Below are positions 7,331 to 15,969 of a stretch of 64,000 nucleotides of DNA, piece by piece; within the stretch, counting starts at the first letter, position 1, and every line of letters starts with the position of its first letter. Under the pieces are notes generated by a model. It saw nothing but the letters and a program-made list of their open reading frames with translations. It searched no databases and had not been told where the DNA came from. Location: NCBI GenBank assembly GCA_017647405.1, contig JAGCKR010000060.1, forward strand, positions 19,575 through 83,574, in the 5' to 3' direction. The DNA is from Alphaproteobacteria bacterium (lineage in GTDB: Bacteria; Pseudomonadota; Alphaproteobacteria; CAAHEQ01; UBA3637). A program made the position numbers and the translations under genes.

Positions 7331-7699
7331 CTATTTTACCAATCGGATTTTGGTGCCATTACTTAAAGTAAATATTAAGTGATTGTCAATTTGTTGAATG
7401 TTTTTAACATGTAAAAGAATTTGCATCCATTCTTGTTCAGCTTGCATGGCATTTTCTGGTCCCATCATCATGGTTGCTCCCAGTGGATGCAAGGTAACAG
7501 AATTTTCATGCTGTTCATAAGTGCCAAAATAATTGTTTACAACTTTTCCGGAAAAGCGATTAGCATCTGAATCAAATGAAATGGTAATCGGTGTATTATT
7601 TAATTGATAGTAATAAACCGAACTATCTAAATCATATGGATTTGAAGCACAAGCGGAAAGTGATAAAGCGATTGTTAAAGCTAATAGTGTTTTTTTCAT
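7331..7699 (-). CDS. META/HslJ-like lipoprotein
   Basis: The start at 7699 (AGGAG 8 nt upstream) gives 122 residues; a longer frame to 7753 lacks a ribosome site. The N-terminus MKKTLLALTIALSLSACAS is a lipoprotein signal with lipobox LSAC. The mature part follows the META-domain pattern: N-x-x-x-Y after a short strand (NNYFGTYEQ), then T-x-M-x-M-GPENAMQAE-x-x-W at mid-protein and a final strand pair NHLIFTLSNGTKIRLV. META proteins such as HslJ are heat- or stress-linked surface or periplasmic proteins of unknown activity. It is transcribed divergently from another lipoprotein gene. Confidence 0.7.
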   Translation of the reverse strand: MKKTLLALTIALSLSACASNPYDLDSSVYYYQLNNTPITISFDSDANRFSGKVVNNYFGTYEQHENSVTLHPLGATMMMGPENAMQAEQEWMQILLHVKNIQQIDNHLIFTLSNGTKIRLVK

Positions 7700-7808
7700 A
7701 ATGATTTCTCCTTTTCTTATTTTTAGGATAACTGAATTTAAATAAAAAAACAAATTTTTCTTGCAAAAAAAATAAAAAAAATGAAAAATGAAAGTCAGGA
7801 GAAAAAAA

Positions 7809-8195
7809 ATGAAATTACTATCAGTTATTTTAATGAGTTTGATGTTGATTTCTTGTGCTGCACCAGTTGTTCAAGATGAAGCTGATTCCAAAAAATATCA
7901 GGAAGTTTTGAATCTTTGGTTAAAAAAAGAAAAAAAAGATTTAATTTCAGTGTGGGGAAATCCCTCATATGATTATCAAAAAGATAAGATTAATTATGTT
8001 GTTTATATCAAAAATAAAATGAAAAAAGTGGCTGATGGAAATGTGATTGAACGGATGCCTCGTATGGCGCGGGAGCAATCTATTTTTGATGAAAAAACGG
8101 CAACGGTTTCTAAGGGATGTACAACGATTTTTGTGATTGATGAAGGATATATTCGTCAATGGAAATTTGAAGGAGCCGAGTGTTTGGCTTATTAA
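7809..8195 (+). CDS. Small lipoprotein of unknown function
   Basis: The ATG at 7809 follows AGGAG; an in-frame ATG 21 nt upstream lacks one. The 128 residues begin with the lipoprotein signal MKLLSVILMSLMLISCAAP (lipobox LISC). The mature chain has a 'VWGNPSYDY' segment and a C-terminal pair of cysteines (GCTTIFVIDEGYIRQW ... GAEC) that could form a disulfide. I do not recognise a named family; the WGxP plus paired-Cys layout resembles small outer-membrane lipoproteins that bind barrels or peptidoglycan, but that is a guess. The next gene starts about 20 nt downstream. Confidence 0.7.
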   Translation: MKLLSVILMSLMLISCAAPVVQDEADSKKYQEVLNLWLKKEKKDLISVWGNPSYDYQKDKINYVVYIKNKMKKVADGNVIERMPRMAREQSIFDEKTATVSKGCTTIFVIDEGYIRQWKFEGAECLAY

Positions 8196-8214
8196 GAATA
8201 GCATGGAGGGCGGA

Positions 8215-8676
8215 GTGACGGATATTCATCAAACACCATTCATAGGGGTTCATTTAATGTTGATTCAAAATAATCAACTTCTTTTGCAAAAAAGAAAGGG
8301 TGGATTTACTGATGGAATTTATACGCCTGTTTCTGGTCATGTGGATAAAAGGGAAGGTGTTATTGATGCGTTGATTAGGGAAGCCAAAGAAGAAGCCGGT
8401 ATTTCCTTAAAAAAAGAAGATTTGAAAATTAGTGTGATTGCGCATTTATTGGATGCTCCTTATAAAGGCGGACGTGCAGATATCATTAATTATTTTGTTT
8501 TTACGGATAAATACGAAGGTGAGATTGAAAACAAAGAGCCGGATAAAATTAAACGGTTGGAATTTTTTGATATGGAGGCCTTGCCTTCTAAATTAATGAG
8601 CCATATTTTTGAAGTAATTAAAGCATATAATCGAAAAGAAAATTATATTGTTATTGATTATTTGGATAAAAAATGA
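8215..8676 (+). CDS. Nudix hydrolase
   Basis: Hydrolyses a nucleoside diphosphate linked to another moiety. The Nudix box G-x5-E-x7-REUXEE-x-GU is perfect at residues 41-63 (GHVDKRE ... REAKEEAGI). GTG at 8215 is preferred because GGAGG sits 5 nt before it; the ATG at 8203 would add four residues but has no ribosome site. The 153-residue length fits a minimal Nudix domain. The gene overlaps the downstream kinase-like gene by 4 nt (ATGA), so the two are co-translated. A second Nudix gene at 51481 shares the segment GEIENKEP and similar surroundings, so the two look like paralogues. Substrate unknown. Confidence 0.88.
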   Translation: MTDIHQTPFIGVHLMLIQNNQLLLQKRKGGFTDGIYTPVSGHVDKREGVIDALIREAKEEAGISLKKEDLKISVIAHLLDAPYKGGRADIINYFVFTDKYEGEIENKEPDKIKRLEFFDMEALPSKLMSHIFEVIKAYNRKENYIVIDYLDKK

Positions 8677-9185
8677 AAAAAATATATATTATCGGAAATG
8701 GTGGGTCAGGGAAAACAACATTAGCCCATTTTTTATCAAAAGATCTTTTTTTGCCTCATTTAGAATTGGATGATATTTATTGGGATAATGAGCAAAAAAA
8801 AGCATATAATGTTAAACGAAATGAAGAAGAAAAAGGGACGCTTTTATCTGAGTTTTTAAAGGAAAATCAAAACGGCTGGATTATTGATGGCGTTTATGAA
8901 AAAGAATGGATTGACCCTATTTTAAAAGAAGTTGATAAAGTAATTATTCTAATGCCGAATTTTTGGCTTTCCGAATGGCGTTGTATTAAACGGAATTTTA
9001 TCAATTGGATGAATGGCAAAAGAACAGGTGGATTGATGTCTCTTTATCGTCTTTTAAAGTGGAATAAAAGATACCGTTATCAAAAGTTGCCGATTTTTAT
9101 TCAAAAATTAAAAGATGAAAAAGTTTCATTCCAAATTATTTATAAAGTCGATTTAACTGAAATAAAAAAAGAGTTAAGCCTTTAA
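8673..9185 (+). CDS. P-loop nucleotide kinase-like protein (FlaR/adenylate-kinase-like)
   Basis: A 170-residue protein with Walker A motif GNGGSGKTT at residues 8-16, followed by LELDDIYWD, the segment that in AAA_17/FlaR-type 'topology modulation' kinases positions the acceptor, and a hydrophobic strand WIIDGVY like that before the second phosphate-binding loop. A basic patch (RCIKRNFINW) may be the lid. Stop-start overlap with the Nudix gene implies one transcript and a shared pathway of nucleotide housekeeping. The substrate is not predictable; the family includes uncharacterised small kinases. Confidence 0.7.
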   Translation: MKKIYIIGNGGSGKTTLAHFLSKDLFLPHLELDDIYWDNEQKKAYNVKRNEEEKGTLLSEFLKENQNGWIIDGVYEKEWIDPILKEVDKVIILMPNFWLSEWRCIKRNFINWMNGKRTGGLMSLYRLLKWNKRYRYQKLPIFIQKLKDEKVSFQIIYKVDLTEIKKELSL

Positions 9186-9198
9186 AATTCTTAATTTA

Positions 9199-9227
9199 TT
9201 GACAAAAGGAAGTGTTTTTTTTATAAT
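9199..9227 (+). promoter_or_regulatory. Consensus sigma70 promoter of the HAD hydrolase gene
   Basis: TTGACA (9199-9204), 17-nt spacer, TATAAT (9222-9227): both boxes 6/6 with ideal spacing. An apparent TTG start codon at 9199 is actually the -35 box. Confidence 0.9.
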
Positions 9228-9249
9228 CTATAAAAAAGGAGCTTTATGT

Positions 9250-9843
9250 ATGCACTATTTGATGGATTTGGATAACACTTTATTGGATACGTATCATATA
9301 GATGAAAATGGGAAGACTCATTTTCATTGGTCAGAAGATTTTGAAAAAGATTTTAATTTGCCTCTTTCGGTTTTAGATGATCTTTTTCAAGGTGCTTTTT
9401 TAATTTCTTTACAGCGGTCCAGAAATTTAACAAGATTTATTGATCCTTTTTTAAAGAAGTATCAAATAAAAATGTCTGCTGATGAGTTTTTGGAATATTG
9501 GCTTAGTAGGGATATGCGAATAAAAGAAGATGTTTGGCAATGGATTTTAAATAAAAAAGAAGAGGGCCATTCTTTTCATATTGCATCAAATCAACCATTT
9601 ATTCGTATGGATTATTTATGGAGTCATTTACCTTCTTGGCATGAGGTGTTTGAATGTGTGTTTACCTCTTCAAATTTAGGGGTTGCCAAGCCAGATGAAT
9701 CTTTTTTTATTTATGCTAAAAATATTGTTAAAACACCTTTTCAAAATATGTGTTTAATTGATGATTCGCCAGAAAATATTAAAAGTGCTCAATCTTTGGG
9801 AATGGAAACAATTTTGTTTCAGGGGATTGATTCTTTAAAATAA
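9250..9843 (+). CDS. HAD-superfamily hydrolase (pyrimidine nucleotidase/phosphoglycolate phosphatase-like)
   Basis: The ATG at 9250 lies 8 nt after AAAGGAG and just downstream of a perfect promoter; 197 residues result. HAD motifs are visible in order: D6-L-D8-N-T (nucleophile and acid), ASN near residue 115 (motif II), the Lys in GVAKPDESF (motif III) and IDDS (motif IV). An alpha-helical cap lies between motifs I and II, as in subfamily I enzymes such as pyrimidine 5'-nucleotidases and phosphoglycolate phosphatases. It is a cytoplasmic phosphatase; the true substrate is not readable from sequence. Confidence 0.85.
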   Translation: MHYLMDLDNTLLDTYHIDENGKTHFHWSEDFEKDFNLPLSVLDDLFQGAFLISLQRSRNLTRFIDPFLKKYQIKMSADEFLEYWLSRDMRIKEDVWQWILNKKEEGHSFHIASNQPFIRMDYLWSHLPSWHEVFECVFTSSNLGVAKPDESFFIYAKNIVKTPFQNMCLIDDSPENIKSAQSLGMETILFQGIDSLK

Positions 9844-9912
9844 TTTTTCATTTTAATTGACTTTTTATTTCCTTTTTGCAACTATGAATAAAAGGCATAA
9901 AGGAAATCTTAA

Positions 9913-11709
9913 ATGAAAAAAAATCTCTTTTTATTTTGCGCGTTCACGTGTTTATTTTCTTGTTCATTGTTGGCTCAAACAAAAAATGATTTGTCAGATG
10001 AACCGTTTGTAATTTATCGTGTTGATGAACAAAAAGTATCGGCAGAATCTTTGAAAGAAATAACCGATGGAAAATTGGAGGCGTTTCATAATCGTGAAAA
10101 GGTGAGTGCTCTTTTAAAAAATGGTTTTTTAACAGGAGCTTTTTCTTCAACAGGGTTTGATGGAACTTTTTCTGGCGAAAATTCTTTTTCCGTTCAAGAC
10201 AGAAGCGGAAACTTTGCCAGAGGAGAAGTGATTTGTTCAGGGATGGATACATTTAAATCTTTTGTGGGATATTTGGTTTCTCCAACAGATAATATGCGGG
10301 AGGATCTTTATAAATGTCTTTCATTTTCAAAAGCATCTTATTTGAGTGCTGATGGTCCTTATTTTTTGGAAGGGGGGGTATCTTTTCCAATTGTGACTCA
10401 ACCAACAACTATTTCATTTATGCCACAAAAAGGGGTAATGCCTGTTGTGTATGATATGCCGGAAGTTAAAAATATTCAGTTTGGATTAAATGAAGATGTT
10501 CATAAAATTGATGTGATGTATCATTTTCAAGATGATAAAAAAGTAACTTTTTCATATGATTTTACGGAAAGTTATTTGCCGAAATTATTGGGTTCACCAT
10601 TTCATTTTTTAAAAGAAGCTATATGGAATGCAAAAGGGGAAGAATTTGTTTTGAAAAGCTTTTCTTTACCCTCATTGATTAAAGGTAATGGTCTTTCATT
10701 TAAGGGGGAACTTCATTCACAAAAAGGATTTATTGGGTCATCACAGTTAGCTGTTTTTTCAGGGGAAGAAAAAAAAGTTGCCGAGATTTCTTATCTGAAT
10801 AATTCATTATTTATTGATTTAAAATATCCGGGTTTATTAACGCCTTTTATAGAGGGTGAATTTAAAAATATGAATTCTTCAAAAATGTTTTCAAGCATGA
10901 GTGATTTTATTTCTAATTTATTGAAAAATCCCAACAGATTGTTGACCCAAAGTGAAAAAGCCTCTTTACTATCTGGTTTAGAGGTGAAGGGATTAACTGT
11001 TTATGATGATAAACATGAAAAAAAAGCTCTTTTTAATTTAAAATTTGAAGAAGAGATAACTCCTTCAATGATAAAGAAAGCCTTGAAAGATCCTAAATTA
11101 ATGGATTTGTGGGTATTTGGAGAGGTGATTCTTTTTGTTTCTCCGCATAAAGAAATGAAAATTTCTTTTAACAAAAGTGATGAAGTTCGTGTGAACGGGA
11201 ATGGGAATAATGGGAAAAAAGAGGCTGATTTGTATGGGATTTTAAAATATCTTCAACAGCAGATGAAACCATCTATTAAAAGATATGTAAATGAAATGCA
11301 AGCCGTGTTTGATCAGATTTATATACTTGGACCGGTTGTAAAAAAATTCAGATCAAAATTGCAAGTTAAAAATATTATGAATGCGGCTCGTAAAGTGGCA
11401 TCTAAAAATTATAATTATTGCATTTCGGAGTTGGAAAAAGAGCGTATTGATTTTATGTATGATTGTAAAGGCATCCAACCTTCCTTGCTTAAAGGAGTTG
11501 AAATGCCAGATGATGTTGATATTTCACTTCCGGACGAAACGTTATATCCGCTTATTTTGAATGATAAAAAAACAGGCAGAGATTTGGTTTATTTAACATT
11601 TAAGTTTAAAGATAAAGAATCTTGTGAATATTTTGCCAAAGAAAAAACAGGTTCTTGTTTAAATAATGAAATCACAACGGGAGTTTTGCCTGAAATGAGT
11701 TCTTATTAA
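9913..11709 (+). CDS. Large exported protein of unknown function
   Basis: 598 residues with a signal sequence (MKKNLFLFCAFTCLFSC); cleavage could be at the lipobox-like LFSC or after SLLAQ, so lipoprotein or periplasmic is open. The body shows long stretches of alternating polar and hydrophobic residues in the first 400 residues (strands such as GNGLSFKGELHSQKG), then a mostly helical, Lys-rich segment (about 430-500), and a C-terminal domain with three or four cysteines (NYNYCISELE, MYDCKG, ESCEYF, GSCLNN). The layout vaguely recalls AsmA/DUF945-type periplasmic proteins but I cannot assign it. It has AAAGGAAAT before the ATG. Its stop overlaps the stop of the convergent gene by 4 nt. Confidence 0.65.
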   Translation: MKKNLFLFCAFTCLFSCSLLAQTKNDLSDEPFVIYRVDEQKVSAESLKEITDGKLEAFHNREKVSALLKNGFLTGAFSSTGFDGTFSGENSFSVQDRSGNFARGEVICSGMDTFKSFVGYLVSPTDNMREDLYKCLSFSKASYLSADGPYFLEGGVSFPIVTQPTTISFMPQKGVMPVVYDMPEVKNIQFGLNEDVHKIDVMYHFQDDKKVTFSYDFTESYLPKLLGSPFHFLKEAIWNAKGEEFVLKSFSLPSLIKGNGLSFKGELHSQKGFIGSSQLAVFSGEEKKVAEISYLNNSLFIDLKYPGLLTPFIEGEFKNMNSSKMFSSMSDFISNLLKNPNRLLTQSEKASLLSGLEVKGLTVYDDKHEKKALFNLKFEEEITPSMIKKALKDPKLMDLWVFGEVILFVSPHKEMKISFNKSDEVRVNGNGNNGKKEADLYGILKYLQQQMKPSIKRYVNEMQAVFDQIYILGPVVKKFRSKLQVKNIMNAARKVASKNYNYCISELEKERIDFMYDCKGIQPSLLKGVEMPDDVDISLPDETLYPLILNDKKTGRDLVYLTFKFKDKESCEYFAKEKTGSCLNNEITTGVLPEMSSY

Positions 11710-12008
11710 TGACATTTAAAAGTAATATTTGAATTATTTTTTGCGATTAATTCCTCGTTTTTAATGGTATATATTTCTTGGTTATCTTTAATAAAAACAT
11801 TTATCTCATTGTTTTGAAATGTATATAATCCTTGTTGTGAAGATGTTTTTTTCCCTGTTGAGGTCTCTTTTTGAATTCGACCTTCCTTAAAAAATAAATT
11901 AACGCTTTGATTATTGTTTTTATATTGATATTGTTCACAATAAGGAGCCTTATTAGAGGCACAACCGGTGGTTAAACAAAATAATGTAAACAAAAATATT
12001 TTTTTCAT
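11706..12008 (-). CDS. Small lipoprotein of unknown function
   Basis: 100 residues starting with MKKIFLFTLFCLTTGCASN, a clear lipoprotein signal (lipobox TTGC). The mature chain is Asn/Lys/Gln-rich and has a short repeated-strand look (VNLFFKEGRIQKE, GLYTFQNNEINVFIKD), with Cys near each end (APYCEQYQYK and FKCH), which may be disulfide-bonded; this is the size and pattern of MliC-type lysozyme-inhibitor lipoproteins, though key motifs are not certain. It overlaps trmJ by 4 nt (ATGA) and is the last gene of the psd operon. Confidence 0.65.
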   Translation of the reverse strand: MKKIFLFTLFCLTTGCASNKAPYCEQYQYKNNNQSVNLFFKEGRIQKETSTGKKTSSQQGLYTFQNNEINVFIKDNQEIYTIKNEELIAKNNSNITFKCH

Positions 12009-12763
12009 TTTTCATTGGGCTTTCGTGTTAAATCAGTCACAATTTTATGAAGCGTTTTAATTTCCGACGATGTCAGATTATTTCTTGAAAAAATGTTTCT
12101 TAAATTATGACTCATGCGTTCTTTTTTATCGATAAATCGAAAATATCCTCTTTTTTCTAGCTCTGTTTCAATATGGTCAAAAAAAGCAGAAAGCTCGGTA
12201 TGAGTGGCCAGAGGGCAACCACCTGATTCAAGGTGTGTATTTGTTTGTTGCAAAGTACTTTTATGCCATTCATATCCCATTAATAAAACAGCTTGAGAAA
12301 GATTTAAAGAGGCATGTAGCGGATTAAGGGGAATTTCAACAATACCATTTGCATAAACAATTTCTTTGTTTTCAAGTCCTGTTCGCTCGGCCCCAAATAA
12401 AAGAGCTGTTTTTGCGCCATTTCCAATTTTTTGATGAAGAAGTTGAATGCCATCTTGAGGGGCATAAATTTCTTTGGTCATATCTCTTTTTCTGGCACTT
12501 GTTGCTAAAACAAAGTGAATATCTTGTAAAGCTTCTTCCAAAGATGAAAAACATTTTGCCGATTCTAAAATTTGTTGTGAGCCAGAAGAGGCTGAAATAG
12601 CTTTAGCACTTAAATGATTATCTCTCGGATTAACAAGACGTAACTCGGATAAACAACAATTCATCATTGCGCGTGCAACCATGCCCATGTTTTCATCTAA
12701 TTGTGGACGGGCAAGGATAACAACTGGCGCCGAAGGTTGTATGATATTCTTAATATTCTTCAT
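12005..12763 (-). CDS. trmJ: tRNA (cytidine/uridine-2'-O)-methyltransferase TrmJ
   Basis: Methylates the ribose of nucleotide 32 in the tRNA anticodon loop, using SAM. The 252-residue protein has the SPOUT/SpoU N-terminal domain with ARPQLDENMGMVARAMMN (motif 1, Asn and Arg), FGAERTGLENKE (motif 2) and IPLNPLHASLNLSQAV (motif 3), which build the trefoil knot. The C-terminal 90 residues are the helical extension typical of TrmJ (LSAFFDHIETELEKRGYF ... LRNIFSRNNLT), distinguishing it from TrmL. It overlaps its upstream neighbour by one base and its downstream neighbour by four, so it is translationally coupled within the phospholipid operon. Confidence 0.9.
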   Translation of the reverse strand: MKNIKNIIQPSAPVVILARPQLDENMGMVARAMMNCCLSELRLVNPRDNHLSAKAISASSGSQQILESAKCFSSLEEALQDIHFVLATSARKRDMTKEIYAPQDGIQLLHQKIGNGAKTALLFGAERTGLENKEIVYANGIVEIPLNPLHASLNLSQAVLLMGYEWHKSTLQQTNTHLESGGCPLATHTELSAFFDHIETELEKRGYFRFIDKKERMSHNLRNIFSRNNLTSSEIKTLHKIVTDLTRKPNEK

Positions 12764-13239
12764 TAATAAAAAGCATCCGGATTAATAGAATACGATTTCT
12801 TGCCAAGTTTTTTTTGCTCTACGGGGACTTGAATCAGTTTTGTTATATCTATCTTCCCATGTTCAGGATGTGGTTGATAATTTTCATTTTTAACTAATTT
12901 ACCATCTTTTTCGATATATTTTGTATTTTTCGAAATATAATCCGGATTTAGTTCTATCTGACCGTCTTTTTCCGTGAAGGGGGGATTAACTTCATAGTTA
13001 TTATATAATACTTGGTATTCATCATCCGTATATTTATGAATTTTATTCAAGGATTCCATAATTTTTTCTTTATCTTTAAGCATATTTTCCAGAACTTTCT
13101 TTCTGGCCTTTTTTTGCATTTCTTTGATATAAGGGCTATTCATAAAACTGATATCTTTTTGATCAGAATTTTCTGCAAAAGATTGCATTGGCATCAGAAA
13201 TAAACAAAAAATGTATCCAAAGAGTAAAGTTTTTTTCAT
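12763..13239 (-). CDS. Exported small protein of unknown function
   Basis: 158 residues with a signal peptide (MKKTLLFGYIFCLFLMPMQSFA, cleaved before ENSD). The mature chain is hydrophilic and charged: first a Lys/Glu helix (YIKEMQKKARKKVLENMLKDKEK), then two similar short blocks, FTEKDGQIELNPDYISKN and YIEKDGKLVKNENYQPHP, that look like an imperfect repeat. No family recognised. It lies 15 nt after pssA and overlaps trmJ by one base, so it belongs to the same transcript. A periplasmic location is inferred from the signal. Confidence 0.65.
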   Translation of the reverse strand: MKKTLLFGYIFCLFLMPMQSFAENSDQKDISFMNSPYIKEMQKKARKKVLENMLKDKEKIMESLNKIHKYTDDEYQVLYNNYEVNPPFTEKDGQIELNPDYISKNTKYIEKDGKLVKNENYQPHPEHGKIDITKLIQVPVEQKKLGKKSYSINPDAFY

Positions 13240-13254
13240 TAAAGACTCCTTTTT

Positions 13255-14052
13255 TTAAGCTTTATATTCTCTTTTAAATTTCAAGAAATAATAAATGCAT
13301 ACAGGGATGGATATCAGATAAATAATACCAAGAATACTTAACGTTACCCATGGAAGAGTGATAAGACCGGCAATCACAAAAAAGGCAATAAACATTAAAA
13401 CACTAGACATTTGTGGAGAAACATGGATATGTTTCAAACAAAGAGTTGGGATTTTACTTGCCATCATAATACCACTAAAAACAAGGAAAAAAGCTGCAAC
13501 AGCAGGATTTCTGAAACATTCAAATTCTTGTCCTGTTGCTAACCAAAAAATAAGTGGCAAAATGCTTAAAAATCCGCCGGCAGGAGCAGGAACACCCATG
13601 AAAAAATGTTTCCAATAGGGTGGTTGTTTGATATCTATCAAGCTGTTAAAACGAGCCAATCTGGCAGCGCAACACATAGATACAAATAAAACAAATCCCC
13701 AATAAACACCGATAGCTTCTTTTTTAACGGCAAGATTTTGTAACACGCTGATTCTGGTGTTACCATCCATTGTCCAAAGATACATTAAAAAGGCAGGTGC
13801 TACTCCGAAACTGACAAAATCAGAAAGAGAATCAAGTTCGGCGCCGAACTTTGATGAAACATTCAGCATGCGGGCAACTTTCCCATCTAAAAAATCAAAG
13901 ACACCGGCCAAAGCAATGAATGTTATTGCTAAGGCCCATTCTCCCCAAAACGCCATGTTAATTGAGGAAACGCCAAAGGCCAAAGCCGCCATGGTGACGG
14001 CATTTGGAAAAATCAGTTTAATATTAATTTCTTTATCTGTTTTTTCAGTCAT
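13255..14052 (-). CDS. pssA: CDP-diacylglycerol-serine O-phosphatidyltransferase
   Basis: Makes phosphatidylserine from CDP-diacylglycerol and serine at the inner membrane; Psd, encoded just upstream, decarboxylates the product to phosphatidylethanolamine. The CDP-alcohol phosphatidyltransferase signature is perfect: D56-G-x2-A60-R61-x8-G70-x3-D74-x3-D78, holding the two metal ions. The 265 residues include about seven hydrophobic helices, as in the PssA type II family of Bacillus and alphaproteobacteria. It starts 10 nt after psd. Confidence 0.95.
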   Translation of the reverse strand: MTEKTDKEINIKLIFPNAVTMAALAFGVSSINMAFWGEWALAITFIALAGVFDFLDGKVARMLNVSSKFGAELDSLSDFVSFGVAPAFLMYLWTMDGNTRISVLQNLAVKKEAIGVYWGFVLFVSMCCAARLARFNSLIDIKQPPYWKHFFMGVPAPAGGFLSILPLIFWLATGQEFECFRNPAVAAFFLVFSGIMMASKIPTLCLKHIHVSPQMSSVLMFIAFFVIAGLITLPWVTLSILGIIYLISIPVCIYYFLKFKREYKA

Positions 14053-14062
14053 AGAGTTTCTC

Positions 14063-14785
14063 TTATTTTCTTTCGTTTAAATCTGCTAAAACGGTTTCGC
14101 CGGCAACCATAACTTGACCTGGTAAAACTTTCGGATAAACACCTTTTGGCATAAAGACATCTAAACGACTGCCAAAGCGTATCATACCGAAGACGGATCC
14201 TTTTTTAACATTTTCACCCACTTTTAACGGGCAATAAATACGTCTGGCAACAAGGCCGGCAATTTGGATAAATCCGATTTTGGTGCCATCTTCTCTTTTA
14301 ATGGTAATTTCTTGACGTTCATTATCTTCACTGTCTTTATCGGCAATATTCACAAATTTACCAGGACGATAGGTGAGGGCATCAACCATGCCGCTTGTTG
14401 GTGCTCTGTTTACATGAACATTAAATACACTCATAAAAATACTGACACGCAATAATTCCTCATCGCCTAAGCCCATTTCTTTTGGGGGAACAACATATTT
14501 AATGTTGCTGACAATACCATCTGCCGGCGAAATAATTAAATTATCTCCTTCAGGTGTTACACGAGGCGGATTTCTGAAGAAATAAAAAACAAAAGCAAGT
14601 AATGGCAGTGTAAAACTCATGGTGCATGGGACAAAAATTCCAAGAATGATAAAAATTAACGCGGCAACACCAAAAATTTTTAATCCTTCTGGATGAATAG
14701 CCGGTAAAATATATCTTTTCCATGAAAGATCAACGTTATCGGAATTTGGAACAGTGTAAGAATTATGTTGTTTGTTTTCAGTCAT
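14063..14785 (-). CDS. psd: Phosphatidylserine decarboxylase (short, soluble-type)
   Basis: Forms phosphatidylethanolamine. The start at 14785 (AAAAGGAG upstream) gives 240 residues; a frame to 14836 lacks a ribosome site. Two membrane helices lie near residues 25-65, followed by the catalytic domain: [18 protein letters not shown] and [11 protein letters not shown]. In this short alphaproteobacterial/archaeal-type family the enzyme cleaves itself between Gly and Ser of the GSR motif to create the pyruvoyl cofactor; that motif is present in place of LGST. It is the first gene of an operon psd-pssA-unknown-trmJ-lipoprotein. Confidence 0.93.
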   Translation of the reverse strand: MTENKQHNSYTVPNSDNVDLSWKRYILPAIHPEGLKIFGVAALIFIILGIFVPCTMSFTLPLLAFVFYFFRNPPRVTPEGDNLIISPADGIVSNIKYVVPPKEMGLGDEELLRVSIFMSVFNVHVNRAPTSGMVDALTYRPGKFVNIADKDSEDNERQEITIKREDGTKIGFIQIAGLVARRIYCPLKVGENVKKGSVFGMIRFGSRLDVFMPKGVYPKVLPGQVMVAGETVLADLNERK

Positions 14786-14884
14786 TTTTTTTCTCCTTTT
14801 GCAAATAAGTCTAAATGATTTTGTTTTCTTTTTCAAAGTATTTTTTCAGAAAAGTAAAAAAAAGATGATTTTGTTCAAAAAGAG

Positions 14885-14913
14885 TTGACTTCTTTCATGT
14901 ATTTTTTTATAAT
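14885..14913 (+). promoter_or_regulatory. Promoter of tRNA-Leu
   Basis: TTGACT (14885-14890), 17-nt spacer, TATAAT (14908-14913), ending 10 nt before the tRNA. Confidence 0.85.
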
Positions 14914-14923
14914 CAAAAAACAT

Positions 14924-15010
14924 GCTCAAGTGGCGAAATTGGTAGACGCGCTGGCTTCAGGTGCTAGTACCTTAACGGGTGTGAAGGTTCGAGTCCTTTC
15001 TTGAGCACCA
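14924..15010 (+). tRNA. tRNA-Leu (anticodon CAG)
   Basis: Acceptor GCTCAAG pairs with CTTGAGC; the anticodon stem CTGGC/GCTAG encloses TTCAGGT (anticodon CAG); a long class II variable arm (TACCTTAACGGGT) precedes the T arm with GTTCGAGTC. CCA is encoded. Confidence 0.95.
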
Positions 15011-15011
15011 A

Positions 15012-15039
15012 AAAAGCTCTTCATGATTGAAGAGCTTTT
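15012..15039. terminator. Bidirectional terminator between tRNA-Leu and lpxL
   Basis: AAAAGCTCTTCA / TGAAGAGCTTTT perfect 12-bp stem with TGAT loop; T runs on both strands. Confidence 0.9.
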
Positions 15040-15045
15040 GTTTTT

Positions 15046-15954
15046 TTATTTGTATTCTGATTTATCAAATCGGTGATGGACCCAAAGCCATTGTTCCGGA
15101 TTTTCTTTAATCCAGTTTTCGATTGTTTGATTGATTGTTTTTGTTAATTCGTAAACGGCTTTTTCATCCCCTAGTTTTTCCTTGTTTGGCATGGGAAGTG
15201 GTTGGGAAACTTCAATATCAAAAAGCCCATCATTTGCTCTGATACATTTAGCCATGATGACGGGAAGATTCATTTTAAGTGCAATTGTTGCTGTTGCCGG
15301 TGCGGTTTTGACCATCTTACCAAAGAAGGGAACTTCGATGCCTTCTCTTAATTTTTGATCACAAAGAATCACAACACCACCACCATTTTTAAGAACCTGA
15401 ACCATTAATCTTGCGCCGGCGGTTCCTTTGGGAATAAGTGTTCCTTTACGTCGTTGAAACATAATTTTATCTATCCATTTATTATTAGCAACTCTATAAA
15501 CAGGATTAAGATAATAATCATCAAAAAGAGGGGCTGAAACAGCCGGCTCCCAATTGCCTAAATGAGCAGAGCAAACAAAACATCCTTGTTTTTTTTGGTG
15601 AAGATCTTTTAATGTTTCCATGCCTTTTGTTCGGGCGTTTTGATAAAAATATTGTCCATGTGGCATTTCGGCAAAAAAACGTCCCCAATGTTGCCACATG
15701 TTTTTTAAAATTTCTTCTTTTTCGGTTTCATTTTTTTCCGGAAAGGCGATGTTTAAATTAATTCGGGCAATTTTATTTCTTTTTTTCATCACCTTATAAA
15801 GAATTTTTCCTATTTTTGCGCCTAAATTAGAAGCTGTTTTGGCAGGTAAAATTTGAAAAAATGTATAAACAATTAAAACAAAAAATGCGGTAAGTGGATC
15901 GAAAAAAAATCTTTGTAAAAAGGTTCTGTTACCGCGGCGAATAGCTTTAGCCAT
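15046..15954 (-). CDS. lpxL: Lipid A biosynthesis lauroyl/secondary acyltransferase (LpxL/HtrB family)
   Basis: Adds a secondary acyl chain to Kdo2-lipid IVA from acyl-ACP on the inner face of the inner membrane. The 302 residues match the LpxL/LpxM size. An N-terminal hydrophobic anchor (about 18-35) is followed by the H-x4-D/E catalytic motif as HLGNWEP and the later block GGGVVILCDQKLREGIEVPFFG, typical of the family. The C-terminus WIKENPEQWLWVHHRF is a conserved family ending. It is the last gene of waaA-lpxK-lpxL. Which acyl chain it adds cannot be read. Confidence 0.92.
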   Translation of the reverse strand: MAKAIRRGNRTFLQRFFFDPLTAFFVLIVYTFFQILPAKTASNLGAKIGKILYKVMKKRNKIARINLNIAFPEKNETEKEEILKNMWQHWGRFFAEMPHGQYFYQNARTKGMETLKDLHQKKQGCFVCSAHLGNWEPAVSAPLFDDYYLNPVYRVANNKWIDKIMFQRRKGTLIPKGTAGARLMVQVLKNGGGVVILCDQKLREGIEVPFFGKMVKTAPATATIALKMNLPVIMAKCIRANDGLFDIEVSQPLPMPNKEKLGDEKAVYELTKTINQTIENWIKENPEQWLWVHHRFDKSEYK

Positions 15955-15969
15955 CTGCTTCTCCTTTAT

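Noticed and set aside
9199..9249. TTG start extending the HAD hydrolase by 17 residues
   Set aside because: The TTG is part of the TTGACA -35 box; ATG 9250 follows AAAGGAG.
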